DNA from: Morchella semilibera
Lineage: Eukaryota > Ascomycota > Pezizomycetes > Pezizales > Morchellaceae
Direction: 5' to 3'
Assembly (NCBI GenBank): GCA_009192285.1
Contig: WBVU01000004.1
Span: forward strand, 1,696,001 to 1,760,000
Length of the DNA stretch: 64,000 nucleotides
In this document: positions 49,117-61,251 of the stretch, piece by piece
Layout of the letters: each line of letters opens with the position of its first letter
How positions within the stretch are numbered: position 1 is the first letter of the stretch
Notes under the pieces: generated by a model
What the model saw: the letters and a program-made list of their open reading frames with translations, nothing else
Database searches by the model: none
Told to the model about the DNA's origin: nothing
Translations under genes and position numbers: made by a program

Positions 49117-49282
49117 CAGTCTCTCACAGTCACTTGACGAATACTGCCAGTTGACGAACAAGGGACTCTGGGCCAATAGAAGCTAGAGTTGACTGGAGAT
49201 CTCGCGGCTTGGCTATTCCCTGCCATACTTGGAATCCCTGTTCGTCAAGTGGCAGTATTCGTCAAGCGACTGTGAAAGACTG
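49117..49282. mobile_element. MITE-like element with about 50 bp inverted repeats
   Basis: A 166 bp element flanked by TA (49115..49116 and 49283..49284). The inverted repeats begin CAGTCTCTCACAGTCACTTG on the left and CAGTCTTTCACAGTCGCTTG read from the right, and continue through GACGAATACTGCCA and TTGACGAACA on both sides with few mismatches. The single-stranded middle is about 60 bp. The CAGT start and TA target suggest a pogo/Fot1 or mariner relative. It is a single copy in this window. Confidence 0.8.
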
Positions 49283-50720
49283 TACTTGCTGTAGCTGTGA
49301 ATAATAGAGTGGCACATCTCGGACGGGTTAGGGTTTGGTAAAAAAGTAGCAAAAAAGCGCAGGTTTTCCTCACGGGAAAAACCTCCTTGCCAATCGTGTC
49401 AGACCCGTTTCCAATTTTCTTGGACCCTTTTCCCGAGTTCCAGACGGGTGTGTTTTTTGCTGCTGTTGCTTCTGCACGATCATGTAGAGTAGAATAGGCA
49501 CATAGCGAGAGTCCAGAGAGGAAGGACCCTGGTGATCATCCAAACCCAGCTAACTTCGAGTTAGGTAAACCATAATAACGAAAGCTATTTTCGAATTTCG
49601 CGCTCCTAGAGAAATTTATTGGTCGCGTCTCAAGCCTTTTTCTCTAGACGAGAAGAGTGATAGTCGCGCTCCGGTAGCCGTTCATAGTGAAATTTTTATC
49701 AAACCCATTACATACAGGATGTAGGCACGCTACCGCCAGGCATCTCATTGCCGTACTTTATTTTTTCTCCTCCTAACCTAAAGTATTTGCTTTTCTACTT
49801 TTTCTACTTAGAGCGGCAGCATAATCACCTTGACCAGTCAAAATAAGAAACGTTCCTTAACCGTGCTGGTTGAACTAGAAACAAAACCACTATCGTGAGG
49901 CGGAAATAATTAAGCCACCGCACACAGCACACAGCACCCGACCGTTTGACAAAGGCATTCGTTTATTCGCCCGCGCATTTCTCGCCATCGCATGAGCCCG
50001 GCAGTAGTAAAATTTTACCCCCGCACAACGGACCTTTACTCAGTACATACCTACCCCGCCATACCCATACAGTCCACCTTTGATCTTCGGTTTTAGCGTG
50101 CAGGGGACTTCCACCGACAGAGTGTCTCCCACCCCTTCCCTCGTTCTCTAATGACGTCTCTTCTTCCCCATCTGAAACGGCTGAAAATCTGTAGTATCGT
50201 TTCTCTAGTTGATAAATGGGAGAGATCTTCGGGTACGAGTACCGCTACCCATATCACATCTCCGGAAATTCCATCCCGAATTTCAGGTAAGTTATCTAAC
50301 GTGGAGCTTGACCTCGTGGTCATCGTGAACCCTGAATAAAACGGTCCAATGGATAATAAGTTGTGACCATATATTGTGTTGTTGGGTATATAAAACCCCA
50401 CCATTTTGGTTGGCGTTATTTTGGACAGCGACTATTACTCTAGACTTCAAGTACCGTATGAAGCTCTCATTTCTTGTTTTGTTTTTATTCTTCTCATGTG
50501 AGTACATGTTTGAGATATGGCGGGGAACCTTGAGTTCCAAACTGAGCCTATGTAACTCGTCAGTACCGTATGGTTGGAACCCCACGGAAAGCCTTTTCGC
50601 TAAGCAAACGTTTGTCTCTTAAAGAAAAAAGCACTAAAGAAACAGATTCGCCCTACTGCCTGTGACCTTTAGTAAAACATTTTGTGCAGAGGCGAAGCTG
50701 ACCTGTCACATTAGCTTTTT

Positions 50721-50744
50721 GGGGGGGGGGGGGGGGGGGGGGGG
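50721..50744. repeat. Poly-G run, 24 bases
   Basis: An uninterrupted run of 24 G, the longest of several G or C runs in the deserts. It could form a G-quadruplex-type structure and its true length may be miscounted. Confidence 0.9.
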
Positions 50745-52378
50745 AGCAATCAATCGGGTAACCAAAAGACTGTGCCTTTTGACACAGCCGCAAAGATAGA
50801 TCTCCCACTGCTTTGGCAACCGAAATCCGCGAGACCATCGTAGTTCTCCGATATATACCTTTTGGTGCGATCCGTAAACTCTGCGTTCACCTTGAACAAT
50901 GTTGAAAGATAAGATATCTCACGCGTGAGGTGCGAGGTCCCCTGAAAACGGTTGAGGCTGCCCGATTCTGAAACCACACAATTATCAGCGGCCAGAACGG
51001 AGATTCTGACGCTGGTGATGATGAAACATGCCCGGATAATGTATTTTGTTTTGCGAAAACAAACCGCTAGGACAACCGATGCAACCGCGGGTCGCCGGCA
51101 TTGCATGAAGTGTAAACGCCGCTGAAAACCCGCAGCTGGCAAGGTGCTTGTTATTGTGGCCGAAGCACTGTCCCACTACTTCATTCCTTTGCAGAATGGA
51201 CTCAGAAAACTACCTCTTGAGGAGTCATGTCGTCATTTCATATGTCGACATGTCAGTCAGTGACATTTCTTTTCTTTTCTTAATGACCCTGGGGTATTTG
51301 ATAATCTTGTATGGGGGTAAGTCAGGTGCTTGATGCCTTTGACGTTAGTATATCTGAATAGTTGCGTTAGTATGTTAGTATTGGTTCTCAAAAACCGTTA
51401 TTGGTGACCTTTACCCCTCTCAAGGGACGATCCCTTATGAAGACACCCAAATAATACGTGTTGGCTTGTAGTGAACTTTTTCATCGACATTGGTGCGCAA
51501 CATACCTACAATACTCCTACTTGTGAACTAGGTACCTGCAGACTCGTGATGTTGTTCTGCATTCTGCTGATGCTGATAAAGATTCCTTCTTTGCAAGCGC
51601 TTATCTTCTAAGATATCTTTAATAAGCCAATCTGCCCTTATTTCTGACGGAGCAATTGCAAACTTGTTGTTTCGGCTCTCGTGAGAAAACAGTGGCATCG
51701 GTTGCCGAGTTTGTCTTGTCTCGTGAAACGCACCGTAGCTACGGGCATTGAGTTGAACCTGCAGGCACTTAGGAATTATCTTTCGCATATGCAGTCTAAA
51801 TGGCAATGGGCGAAGGAGGTAAGCCAGCTCATGAAGTTTACATACCCACACGAGACTTGGCGTAGGGACAAAGCTTTAAGCCGGGATCCCCCTTACTATC
51901 GCTAAGGACATGTTATCTCTGTTACGAATTCTGATTTGCTACAACCTTCGGCTGTTATTTAGGGATACATGTTCCCGGGGATGGGGCTCTCTGGTTCCGG
52001 CAGTGGCGGTGAGAGACATCTAGTAGCGGTGAACACGAACAGTGGCTGAAAACCTGGTTTCAGTAGGCACACATATTTGCAGACTACATTTTGGCACAAA
52101 CGGGTTTCAAAATTACAGCCCGTACGAAAGGACACGATTTACCAAATACATATCGCAGCATTGACGCCGTACCAATAGCTTGGAACACGAGCACGAGTGC
52201 ATTACATACTGAGTCTTTCTGAGTTTCAAATTCCAGTTAAGTTTAGTATTTGATCCTCAATGGCACTGCGACGCTACTGTGAGATCACCCTCGCGAGCTT
52301 TTATGTACACATGGATCCATGGAATCACCAGTAGATCTGTCTAGAATGAAAGCACTGCTATGTACCTACTCAATTGTA

Positions 52379-52517
52379 CTCGGGGCAAGTAAAAAGTACC
52401 GGACAATAGGGGTTTTTGGCTCACCAACGGGCGCGAGTACTAGGCGAGAACTACTGCAAAAAAAGCCTAGAGACAAAACTTGCATTGTTCGGTACTACTG
52501 TATTTACCTTCCCCAAG
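52379..52517 (+). mobile_element. MITE family a, copy 4 (diverged)
   Basis: A 139 bp element flanked by TA (52377..52378 and 52518..52519). It aligns along its full length with the copy at 58608..58741 but has several substitutions (CTCGGGGCAAGTAAAAAGTA on the left, CTTCCCCAAG at the right end) and small insertions. It is therefore the oldest of the four copies. Confidence 0.8.
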
Positions 52518-54491
52518 TATGTACGTACTCTAGATGTGCGAGCATGGTAAAATAATACGCCACCAGAGTATTATTTACAGTCTCTTCAGGAACGGAAACC
52601 CATGAAAATTACCCACCGCCTAGTGCCATGGCCCTGAATCCCTATGCTCTAGACTCTTGTATGGGGCACATATAAGCATCTCCTAGCGAGAATTTTTTAT
52701 AAAATAAATAAAGTAAATACATACCGCCTTCCCTAGGAGCCCCTTCCTGCTTCAAACAAGCTCTCTATCCGTGTCCCTACTGATGTCAATGAGGTTGGCC
52801 GTTGCTTGGCAGCGTTCCAACCAAAAACCAAAAAGAAAAAAAAAACAATACATATCATTAACCACCCTTTGGGCTGCATCCGTTTATAATTATATTTTTG
52901 ATTAGTTCCACGGCCCTAGGCGAAATACCATCTGTATCCAACTAGACTAGCTTAAACCTCGCCCGCGGAACAGGCAGACAGGCAAACTCTCGTTTCTCTC
53001 CTTTGGCCGGAACGCTCAAACAAGGATCATGATCCATGGAATACATAAAAACGTTCTGCGTGCTGTTGCGTCCTACGTGCCGCAGAAAGAAAAAAAAAAA
53101 CAAAAAAAAAAAAAAACAAGCCCACATAAAGGACAATCAATTGGTGCATCTACTTTAGTGTGGTTTTCTAGTTGGCGGCCGAACACCACAACTCGTGGTT
53201 CTGTGGTAACCGAGCAGGGCCTAAAGAGTTGAGAAGTGTTTTTTTTTCTTCCTGCTTTTTCTTTGCCTGCTGCTGGCGTGCCTCAACCTTCCACAAGGGG
53301 CGGCTCAGTAGAATCGCTTCTGGTGTATCCATTCGGATAACCCGGCCAGATCCAGTCATGTACTCCGGACTTCATACCTGAGAGTGCGTTAAAGTGCGTA
53401 CATCATGTATGCAATGCACATACGTAAACCAGAAACTCTAGGGTTGAGTTCTTTAAGGCTCCTCTGTTCATTTCCACGTATAGAGCCTAAGTAATCTCTC
53501 ATGTGTATGTACAGTAAAATATTGCTCAAAGGAATATGCGGTGTCAATGGATCTTCGGGTAGTTACCAAGTTAACTGCTGTTGACGTGCATACCCGCTCT
53601 CATCGTGGTGGTGGGACTGCAGCATCCAGAGACAACAAGTTCTAGATTAGGTACTTTGGCTTCTCTGCATGATCAGTGCAGGTACAGAACACCAGCTGTA
53701 GCCTATGAGTGTTGTAGGGCTTAGCATTAAGCATTGAGACATGGCCATGGTTCAGGGAGCATCGTGAGATCGCGATCATCCGTTCCTGAATAACATCGAT
53801 CTCCTGTTCCTGAGTGATTGCCGGTGAACTGCCAAAAACAGTTTTTGCTGCAAGTTACTGTTTACAATCGCATCTCGTTATGTCGGATGCCAAGCTTAGG
53901 GGAACATCGGGGTAGTTTGTACAGATTTTTTTTATCACAGTAGATGATACATGTACTAGGTCGCAGTAGATACATGTAGGTTCGCCGGCCGGCCGTTTCA
54001 GCATTCGCCTTGTCTAGTAAAAATGTGAGCTGACCGATGGTGTCAAATGATATATTGCTCAGTGGTTTATTTATTTTCATTCCTTCCGCGATTACCACTC
54101 AATTCCCAAATAGAAAAGGTCAATGATTTCTGTGAAATAGACTTTTCAAGGTCAGAAACTTCCTAGAAGGGTTGGCTATAAAAGTTCTTCCCGGGACATT
54201 TTGTATGTACAAGACCGGAAGGCGTAAGAAATGAATGCAGTGCTAGGTGACTAGAGTTGTGTCCGTATTAAGCTGAAAATTAGTAATAATACGATAGATG
54301 TAGTAATATAACCTAAAAATATTATGTTGGATGATGACAACGAGCAAGAATCATCTGTTTAGTTGATAAGGCCAAATAACGAGGGACAGAACGTTTATTT
54401 TGGTAAGATACCAAGCCAACTTAGTGATTTGGTACAACATAATAAGGTGCAGATGTGCGGCTATATACAGTATTGGATGGAGAACCTATCG

Positions 54492-56375
54492 TCAACTTCT
54501 CTGTGTGAGTCTCACAAGCAAGCCTGATTGTTTGTGGATCCAGTTGTTATGCAGCGTCCATTCTTTTTCTGGGTAAGCTAGCTCAATCTGCGTAAAATCA
54601 GTATGGCCAATAGTCTAATTACTGAGAGGTCTAAGGTGTCGCTCACATGAAAGGTTCTTAAAAGCTGGGGGATCACTTTATACATCTCCAAGTAAGAAAT
54701 GTTTCTCCCAATACAGGCCCTACTCCCTCCTCCGAACTATTTGAAATAATTTAGCTCCTCAAAGTACCAGACTTGCAAAATTAGGGGATTCCTCTATTTT
54801 TCTGGGGGAACGTACCGCAAAAGCAGCCCTATCCATCCTCTTTCTTGATATCTCGTCTGCCTCCAGCCATCTTTCCGGTCTCCAGAGGTCTGCGTCGGCA
54901 CCATAAACATCTTTATCCCTTTGGACAACCCAAGGGTTGATTCCAACAATGGTACCTTCCTCAAAGAATCTCCCACATATATCTTTGCCACCTTTCGGCA
55001 CAACACGCTCAAGAAGCATTGATGGAGCCGGATGAATTCTTAGAGCTTCTTTAACGCACGCCTCAAGATACGGCATTTTCTTTGCTTCACTCCAACTGAC
55101 AGGGTTGCTTAACCCTTCAAAGTTGTCGATTTCAGAAAGAAGTTTTACCATCGAGCTGGGATTCTTGAGAAGGTGATAAAACAGTGCACGTAAAGAGATT
55201 GCTGTTGTATCAGAACCAGCATATGTGTTGCTGGTGGCCCATCCAAGAATATGAGCTGGCGTGACCTTTTCTGGATCCGCCTTATGTGCCTCGATCATTC
55301 TCGCGAGCATATCTTGTTTTCGTAGGTTACCTTTCTCCATCTCACGCATTTGTTCAGACTTCTCGAGATCAGGTTCTACCATGCGTTCAGCCATACAATC
55401 AAGGGTGAACGCTGTAACTGCTGAAGTGGGGGGGTTGAAGTAATTCCAAATAGGATTTTTTTCTAAAAATGCATCCAACCAAGGCATTTGGCCGACCTAG
55501 GAAGTCGTTTCATGTTAGCTAAAGCTGTCCCAGAATGAGAATATCGACCAAAAAGGGTCGCATACTACGCCTGCATAATCAAAAGACTTATCAATTGATC
55601 TCATGATACCATCTACATCCTTCGCTTGATCAAGGAATCCTAGTCGCTTTGAATATGTGAGCTCCCCAACAACATCGAATGCGTAGTACTGCAGCCATTC
55701 CCCCAAATCGCAGATATCTCCAGTGTTCGCATAAAGCTCCGTAAGTCGGGAAGTAAAAAACTTTGAAGTTGAGTCTACGTATGGCTCATAGTCCATCAAA
55801 TGGGACATTGCGAAAGCATGGCTGATTGGCTTTCTCATCGACTATAATAGAGAATATCAACACATGATCTAGTATCAAGCGGCGGAGGCCAGGGTAGTTA
55901 AGTATACCTGATGATACAACTCATCTTGCGTATCAAACATGGACTGGATCGTTTTACCATTTGAAAGGACGAAGAAGACTTTGTAAAGCGGAGACTGGAA
56001 TATCCCGATTTCAAATTAGTACCTCATCATTTTTTAATCTTCAGAGCCAAAAAATACCTTGACAAATCCCTTATTTATTGTGTATATCACCTGTATTGCT
56101 TCTGGGTCTGATATAGCAACTATGTTAGGACCATATCGAACGAACTTCCCATATTTCTCGTGAAGTGCTAATTGGTTGTCTTGACATTTCCAGCTCCAGG
56201 CATCGAAGAATCTGTACAAATTTGTAATAGAGGCCAAAAATGGACCAGGTATCGATTGGAGACCCGAGCGATAGCGCTGTTTAAGAAAATAGAGGAATAT
56301 TATGAGAACGTTAAGACTAGCAAGAACCCCAGGGGTAAAGATTGAACAAGACAAGATAATCGAAGTTACAGCCAT
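54492..56375 (-). CDS. Cytochrome P450 monooxygenase
   Basis: A membrane-anchored, haem-thiolate oxygenase; the substrate is unknown. The model is complement(join(54492..54587, 54647..54736, 54816..55496, 55566..55841, 55908..55994, 56058..56375)), 515 residues, in frame throughout. An N-terminal membrane anchor (about 8-30) precedes the Pro-rich hinge SIPGPFLASITN. The I-helix motif AGSDTT is at about 320-325, ExxR (EALR) at 377-380, WRPERW at about 432-437, and the haem loop FGGGSRACIGR at 455-465 with Cys462 as ligand. The end reads ELAYPEKEWTLHNNW...LVRLTQRS. The style resembles the pisatin demethylase/benzoate hydroxylase-like fungal CYP groups. Exon 4 must be spliced at 54815, otherwise the haem loop is lost. 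The gene stands alone: no cluster partner lies within about 5 kb on either side. Confidence 0.95.
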
Positions 56376-57069
56376 CCTCGAAATTGGTTTTGAGGCCTTT
56401 CCGTGTGTGTGACGGTACTGAAGAAGTAATGGCGGGGGTTGGTAATAGGATATATTATGTACGGCTGGCCTAAAGGGCTCCTAAAAAAAATATGGGGGTA
56501 GAGATTGGAAGATAGCCTTTTATTTGGAATTTGGGAAGCAAAGACTATGCATCATTTTAACGATCCGGCTACAGATCGTCATACGAAGATGACCGATTGT
56601 GAGATGTCGGTGAAACCAGGAGCTGTATGAGGCCCGGCATTTTGAAAACCATGGGGAAAATATGAGGGTGTACACTATCACTATTACCGAAGCGAGCTCG
56701 TGATGGAGTGAATAACTATCTCATCAGGTATCTGCAAGGCCGGATATCAGAAAGAGGGAGACGTAGGTCTTTTCGGAGATGTTGTACGGGGGTTTGGCGC
56801 TCCATGTAGAGGTAACTCCTCGCATGCACGGGTTTCCGATTGGTTGCAGTGTAGGCAAGGGGTCAAACATGCCATTTTCATTAACTGCATAGGATATCAC
56901 TCGGCGGCAATTTGCGCGTAACGCTTTTGTTGTGCGTTTCCCTTAAGCGGTCCTACCTGGTTACATGAAAACCTAAAATAACCGAAAATCTGTGTATACA
57001 TGTATTGTCGAGAAATTATTCCTAGCAGAGCGCCTAGTAAACTACATGTAGCCTAATACTTAGGATTTG

Positions 57070-57101
57070 ATACATGTACTACATGTACATGTACATGTAT
57101 T
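57070..57101. repeat. Cluster of overlapping TACATGTA palindromes
   Basis: Four overlapping or adjacent copies of the self-complementary octamer TACATGTA within about 32 bp, with further copies at 56997, 57043, 57208 and 57239. The motif recurs across the non-coding part of the window. Its function is unknown. Confidence 0.85.
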
Positions 57102-58607
57102 TACCCTACTTGCATGCTGTTAATAGGGAGTTCGGGTGGTAGATCACCGGATGAGCGCTACACTCATATTCCAAGTTTAGAGTGAGTATATACATAATGT
57201 ACATAATGTACATGTACATGTTAAAGGCGGGTAAAATTACATGTAGCACCACACAAAAGAACTTGCCGTACTATCAACATTTCGGGGACCGGGGCGATCG
57301 GTCCTAGATCCTATCCCATTTCTGTCACTGAGGCGTAGCATTTAAAAGACTGGCAACTAACCCAAACCTCTTTAGATTTCTCCGATTAGTAGGTGTTTCT
57401 TTAAAGTAATTAAACATTAGAATTCTTTATATCATGGCATGAAGTTAATTACGAACTGCCTAGGCACTTGAGCGGTGTGGCAGAAAGATTGAGGAGATAT
57501 GTATAGTTATGGGCGTATGAGATAGACGCGGGGTTGTATTGCAGTGCAAGGTTTGTCTATCGGTATATACAATCTGTCACAACGTGCCGCGCGTAGATAT
57601 CCTATCCGCTGGAGAGAGCTGGGAAGTTGATAATACAGGGGGCAGCCCAGTACCTCAGTCTGTTCCAGTCCACTAGCATATACATGTATCCATGCCCTAG
57701 CAGCTGCAGCCTAATGAAGTGGTGCATGGTGTCTAGTACAGTATCATATCAGTGGATGAGTTCATGAGCCCGCGCAACGAAACAATAAAATATCACACGA
57801 GATGCGCCAAGAGTAACAAACGTACACTTGTGGGGGAAGGGATAGGAGCACAGGTTAATACCGGTGCCTTAAATCCCTAATTCATGTATGTACTACATTG
57901 ATATAAATAATAACTCTGAGACGGAAGTGATCATGTTTCACCAATTACAAAGACACCTAACCAGAAACATCTGAGACTACATACTTATCTTGACATGTGT
58001 AGGCTGTGCCTACATGTATTTACCCCGCTTCTACTCAGATATACATACCATCTCTAGAGGAGAGACGATTAGGTGCTTTCAGTTGATAGTGTGATGTGCT
58101 GGGAGCACAAAATTGGAACAACAAGTGAACGATCCTGGGTTTCAAGCTCTTAACCGCACTAAATACCTGAATTTGTAACGAACACCCTTGATATACCGCG
58201 CCCTTTAGATCAGTCAATCGCCTCTTACACTGTATATCTTGCATTTTTAGGCCATAATTGAGATGGGGGCCGGCTAGTTCGACGGAGATCGGTGAACCCG
58301 ACGCGGATAAGGAAAGTCTTTATCAATTCCACTCATGGTGGACTGAGGGGCACGGATACTACGAGTAGCAAGTGTGGACTCAGTGCCGCAACTCCAACTC
58401 CGGTACGCAGCATACATGTAGTGTCCTACATGTTCATGTATGTAATATGCATGGCTACCACGCGAGGGTTCTCTAGTGGCCGGAGACATAATGAGTAATT
58501 TTAAAGTAAGGACATACATGTACATTTGATCACTATTCACTCAAGTCGGCAGGGACCGAAACACTGGACCCTGGTACTCGCTTATACATGTAGCTTAAGG
58601 CCCTGTA

Positions 58608-58741
58608 CTCGGGGCAGGTAAAAAGTACCGGACAATGGAGGTTTTTGGTTCACCAATGGGTGCGCGTACTAGGCGAGAACCACTGCAAAGAAAGCCCAGA
58701 GACAAAACTTGCATTGTCCGGTACTATTTACCTGCCCCGAG
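58608..58741 (+). mobile_element. MITE family a, copy 3
   Basis: A 134 bp element flanked by TA (58606..58607 and 58742..58743). Inverted repeats of about 30 bp (CTCGGGGCAGGTAAAAAGTA then CCGGACAATG) surround a middle of about 70 bp that contains TGCGCGTACTAGGCGAGAAC. It is almost identical to the copies at 14525 (inverted) and 16182. Confidence 0.88.
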
Positions 58742-59506
58742 TATGTACGCATTTCCATCTATGGCCAATGAATACATACTACATGTATGTACGATGTTGG
58801 CGACTAAAAAACAGGTCGCGGGGCGTTGTGCTTGTGGGTGTATCTGGCCGCCGGCGGTCTCGTATTGCAGCTACATGCAATATCTGAATTGATAAGGTAT
58901 AAATAGACCTTTGCTTCATCACTGTGCTGGCCTTCTCCGCCATTGCTTGAAGCGGTGCTCTAGGAGATTCTGGGGGAACATTAACTATTCTTATGCATAT
59001 ATATACCACCACGAATACCCTAACCTGTGCTTTTTGAACTAAGCAGATGGTTAAATCCCATATATATATATATATAGATGTTCGATTTATGCACAGTTTA
59101 TAGTGGGGTTTGATTTTGTGGTTTGGGGGGTTAGTATAAGCTATAGCTAGACCTTAGTATATAATTTGACCTTTCGAAATTCACTTCTCTAGTATTACCT
59201 TAACGTGGTATTTATCTATATTAGCCTGCCTACACGTCAAAGTAGGAATCTGAGTCCATGAGCTAATCTAGAATATTAATGAATTAAAGGGGGGAAAAAA
59301 AGGAAAAAAGAAAAGAAAAAAAAGAAAAAAACTGATCGGGAGTGCTATGCGGGCAGTGAGTCATAAAGTATCACTCGGTATAGTTCAGCCACGTGATCTT
59401 GCAGGTTATTTATTTATTTATACTTCGTACTGCATACAGCCCTTCAGCCAACTAGAGTACTCCCTCTCTCCAGAGTAGGGCCTTGCAGGTTTCCTGCTGC
59501 CCTGTT

Positions 59507-59640
59507 CCCGGGTCAGGTAATAAGAACCTGAAAATGCAAGCTGCGAAGCAGGGGCCCAATTTGGTGTAGTTTTTACTAGTAGCGAATCAGAGGTTGTTAC
59601 CGTTAAAAGTCATTTTCAGGTTCTTCTTACCTGACCCGAG
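59507..59640. mobile_element. MITE related to family a (a')
   Basis: A 134 bp element whose right end is followed by TA (59641..59642); the left flank TT/TC has mutated. Its inverted repeat CGGGTCAGGTAATAAGAACC then TGAAAATG has the same layout as family a (CGGGGCAGGTAAAAAGTACC then GGACAATG), so it looks like a sister family. The interior is unrelated. The right end lies six bases from the next element. Confidence 0.7.
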
Positions 59641-59646
59641 TAGGTA

Positions 59647-59768
59647 CTCGTCCTTCCATGACGTTTCCGAACACGACCAATATTGCATACCATACAAATA
59701 GGGGGACTTGGCACTTTTTTGTGTGTATGCAATATTAGTCGTGTTCGGAAACGTCATGGAATTAGTAG
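59647..59768. mobile_element. Foldback MITE, family b, copy 2
   Basis: A 122 bp element flanked by TA (59645..59646 and 59769..59770). The arms pair over 35 bp (from CCATGACGTTTCCGAACACG inward to the GCATAC end) with one mismatch, leaving a loop of about 30 bp. As RNA it would form a long hairpin. It is near-identical in the left arm and loop to 12556..12676. Confidence 0.85.
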
Positions 59769-61251
59769 TATATGTACCTACACCAAAAATATACTGACCA
59801 CCGAGGTCATATAATATATTGGCCATACATGAGCTATTAGAAACCTTAGGCCAACCATCACTTTTGGTTAAAATTACTATTTGCGGGGATCTTTTTGCTG
59901 GGTGGGCAAACAGCATTTCTCAAAATTGATGCTTGGCCTAAAATCTCTATTATATGTCTGCGCGTGCACGTGTTCACCTATACAATCAACAGCATTAGTT
60001 TGTAGCACTTCACAGGGGGATATTTTAATTAGATGTGTTGCCTTTACCTTACAAACCTTCAGTACCAGCACTTTCTCGTCGAGGGTGGGCCGTTGGTTGG
60101 ATACCATGTACATGTACTTTGCATCAACCGTCATTTTGGTCTCAAGGGATAAGTTTGGCATGATCCCCTAATAGCTATGTATATAACGGTGTTAAATTGT
60201 CTAAGTGCTAATGGTGCGCCGCTCTGGGTTCGCTAATCCCGGAGAATCATATATAATCACTCGGGATGACTTCACCAAATACTGCTGTTAAGTTTTCCGT
60301 TCGTGAGTACCAGCGGCGCTCTCGGGTGTTTTCAGCGCTGGGGGGACTGCTTAACCAATATTATCAATTTTCTTTGGTTAGTCAAGAGAGGGCATCTAGG
60401 GGCTACTCGGAAAGGCAAATAGAGAACGGCCGATCTAGACGTCTTATTTTCTATATTATGCTCCCTCGAGCCTCACTCTCTAAGATATCGATATACCGGT
60501 ATTTAGTAAGGAGCTCTCGGGTATGTTTGTTATTTGTTAGTTCATTACGTACCTGTACCTAACTCGTAGGATTTTACCCTAATGAGGCTAGCATGCTCAC
60601 TTAGTCATACTCGATGGCATTTTTCTCCGCTGTCCCATTCGGGTGCCAGTTGCTGGCCAGCTTTTATATGTATCCCGTTGCTACTGGATACTATATTATC
60701 AGATATCGGGTGCAGAGTGAATAATAAGCTTGGTCGTACTTCAAATGCTGTCTCAGTGCACAATATATCTAGTGCACGTGGTACTCACTTGTTGTGTGCA
60801 GACTCTTTTGTGACACTGAGCGCTGAAGTACATGTGACAAGCAAGTGGTTGGTGGCGCGTGTAGGATTATTAGATGCGAGTACACGTACGAAAACCAAGA
60901 AGGTACCAGACTCCTGATACTTCAAAAACTCTCGCCTCATCTCAAAGAATTACAAAAACACGATCAAGTACGAAGAATTAAATAAGACGCCATTAACCCG
61001 TATCGCATAAAATATAACCACCCATCATCCCTTCTGCCTACACATTCGAGTTAATGCGCTGGATTTGTGTGAATGGTGCACAACAGACAGATCCAAACGC
61101 AAACAGCCAGACAGAGAAAAGAGAGGAAGTAGAAGAGGAAGAAGAAAAGGAAGAAGTAAAAGTAGAAAAGGACAATATCATGAAATCCGTCAATTCGTAA
61201 ACCTATAAATGCCTCAAAACAATAGCCTACAACACCTTTAAACCAAAACAA

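Larger units (their letters stand above)
46276..54491. other. Gene desert of about 8.2 kb
   Basis: The first few hundred bases are the promoter of the 673-residue protein gene. Beyond are a G run near 47087, a MITE at 49117..49282, a G24 run at 50721..50744, a MITE family a copy at 52379..52517, A-rich tracts near 53090-53115, and TACATGTA at 48427, 48904, 48979, 53948 and 53972. Open frames at 50750..51142 (minus) and 51528..51851 (minus) are longer than average but show no family I recognise. Confidence 0.6.
56376..61251. other. Gene desert of about 4.9 kb
   Basis: This holds the P450 promoter on the left, a dense group of TACATGTA palindromes (56997-57240 and 57683-58780), and three MITE-like elements (58608..58741, 59507..59640, 59647..59768). 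Also present are a TA microsatellite near 59061-59076 and an A/G-rich tract at about 59288-59332. No gene is recognised; frames at 60266..60562 and 60582..60917 look random. Confidence 0.6.

Noticed and set aside
50750-51142. Minus-strand frame of 130 codons
   Set aside because: It ends at the edge of the G24 run and shows no recognisable domain, so it is likely chance.
51528-51851. Minus-strand frame of 107 codons with a charged tail
   Set aside because: The overlapping plus-strand frame is about as long, and I could find neither conserved motifs nor matching exons.
60266-60917. Two consecutive plus-strand frames
   Set aside because: No motif, no splice junction that joins them, and the codons are not biased like the real genes here.
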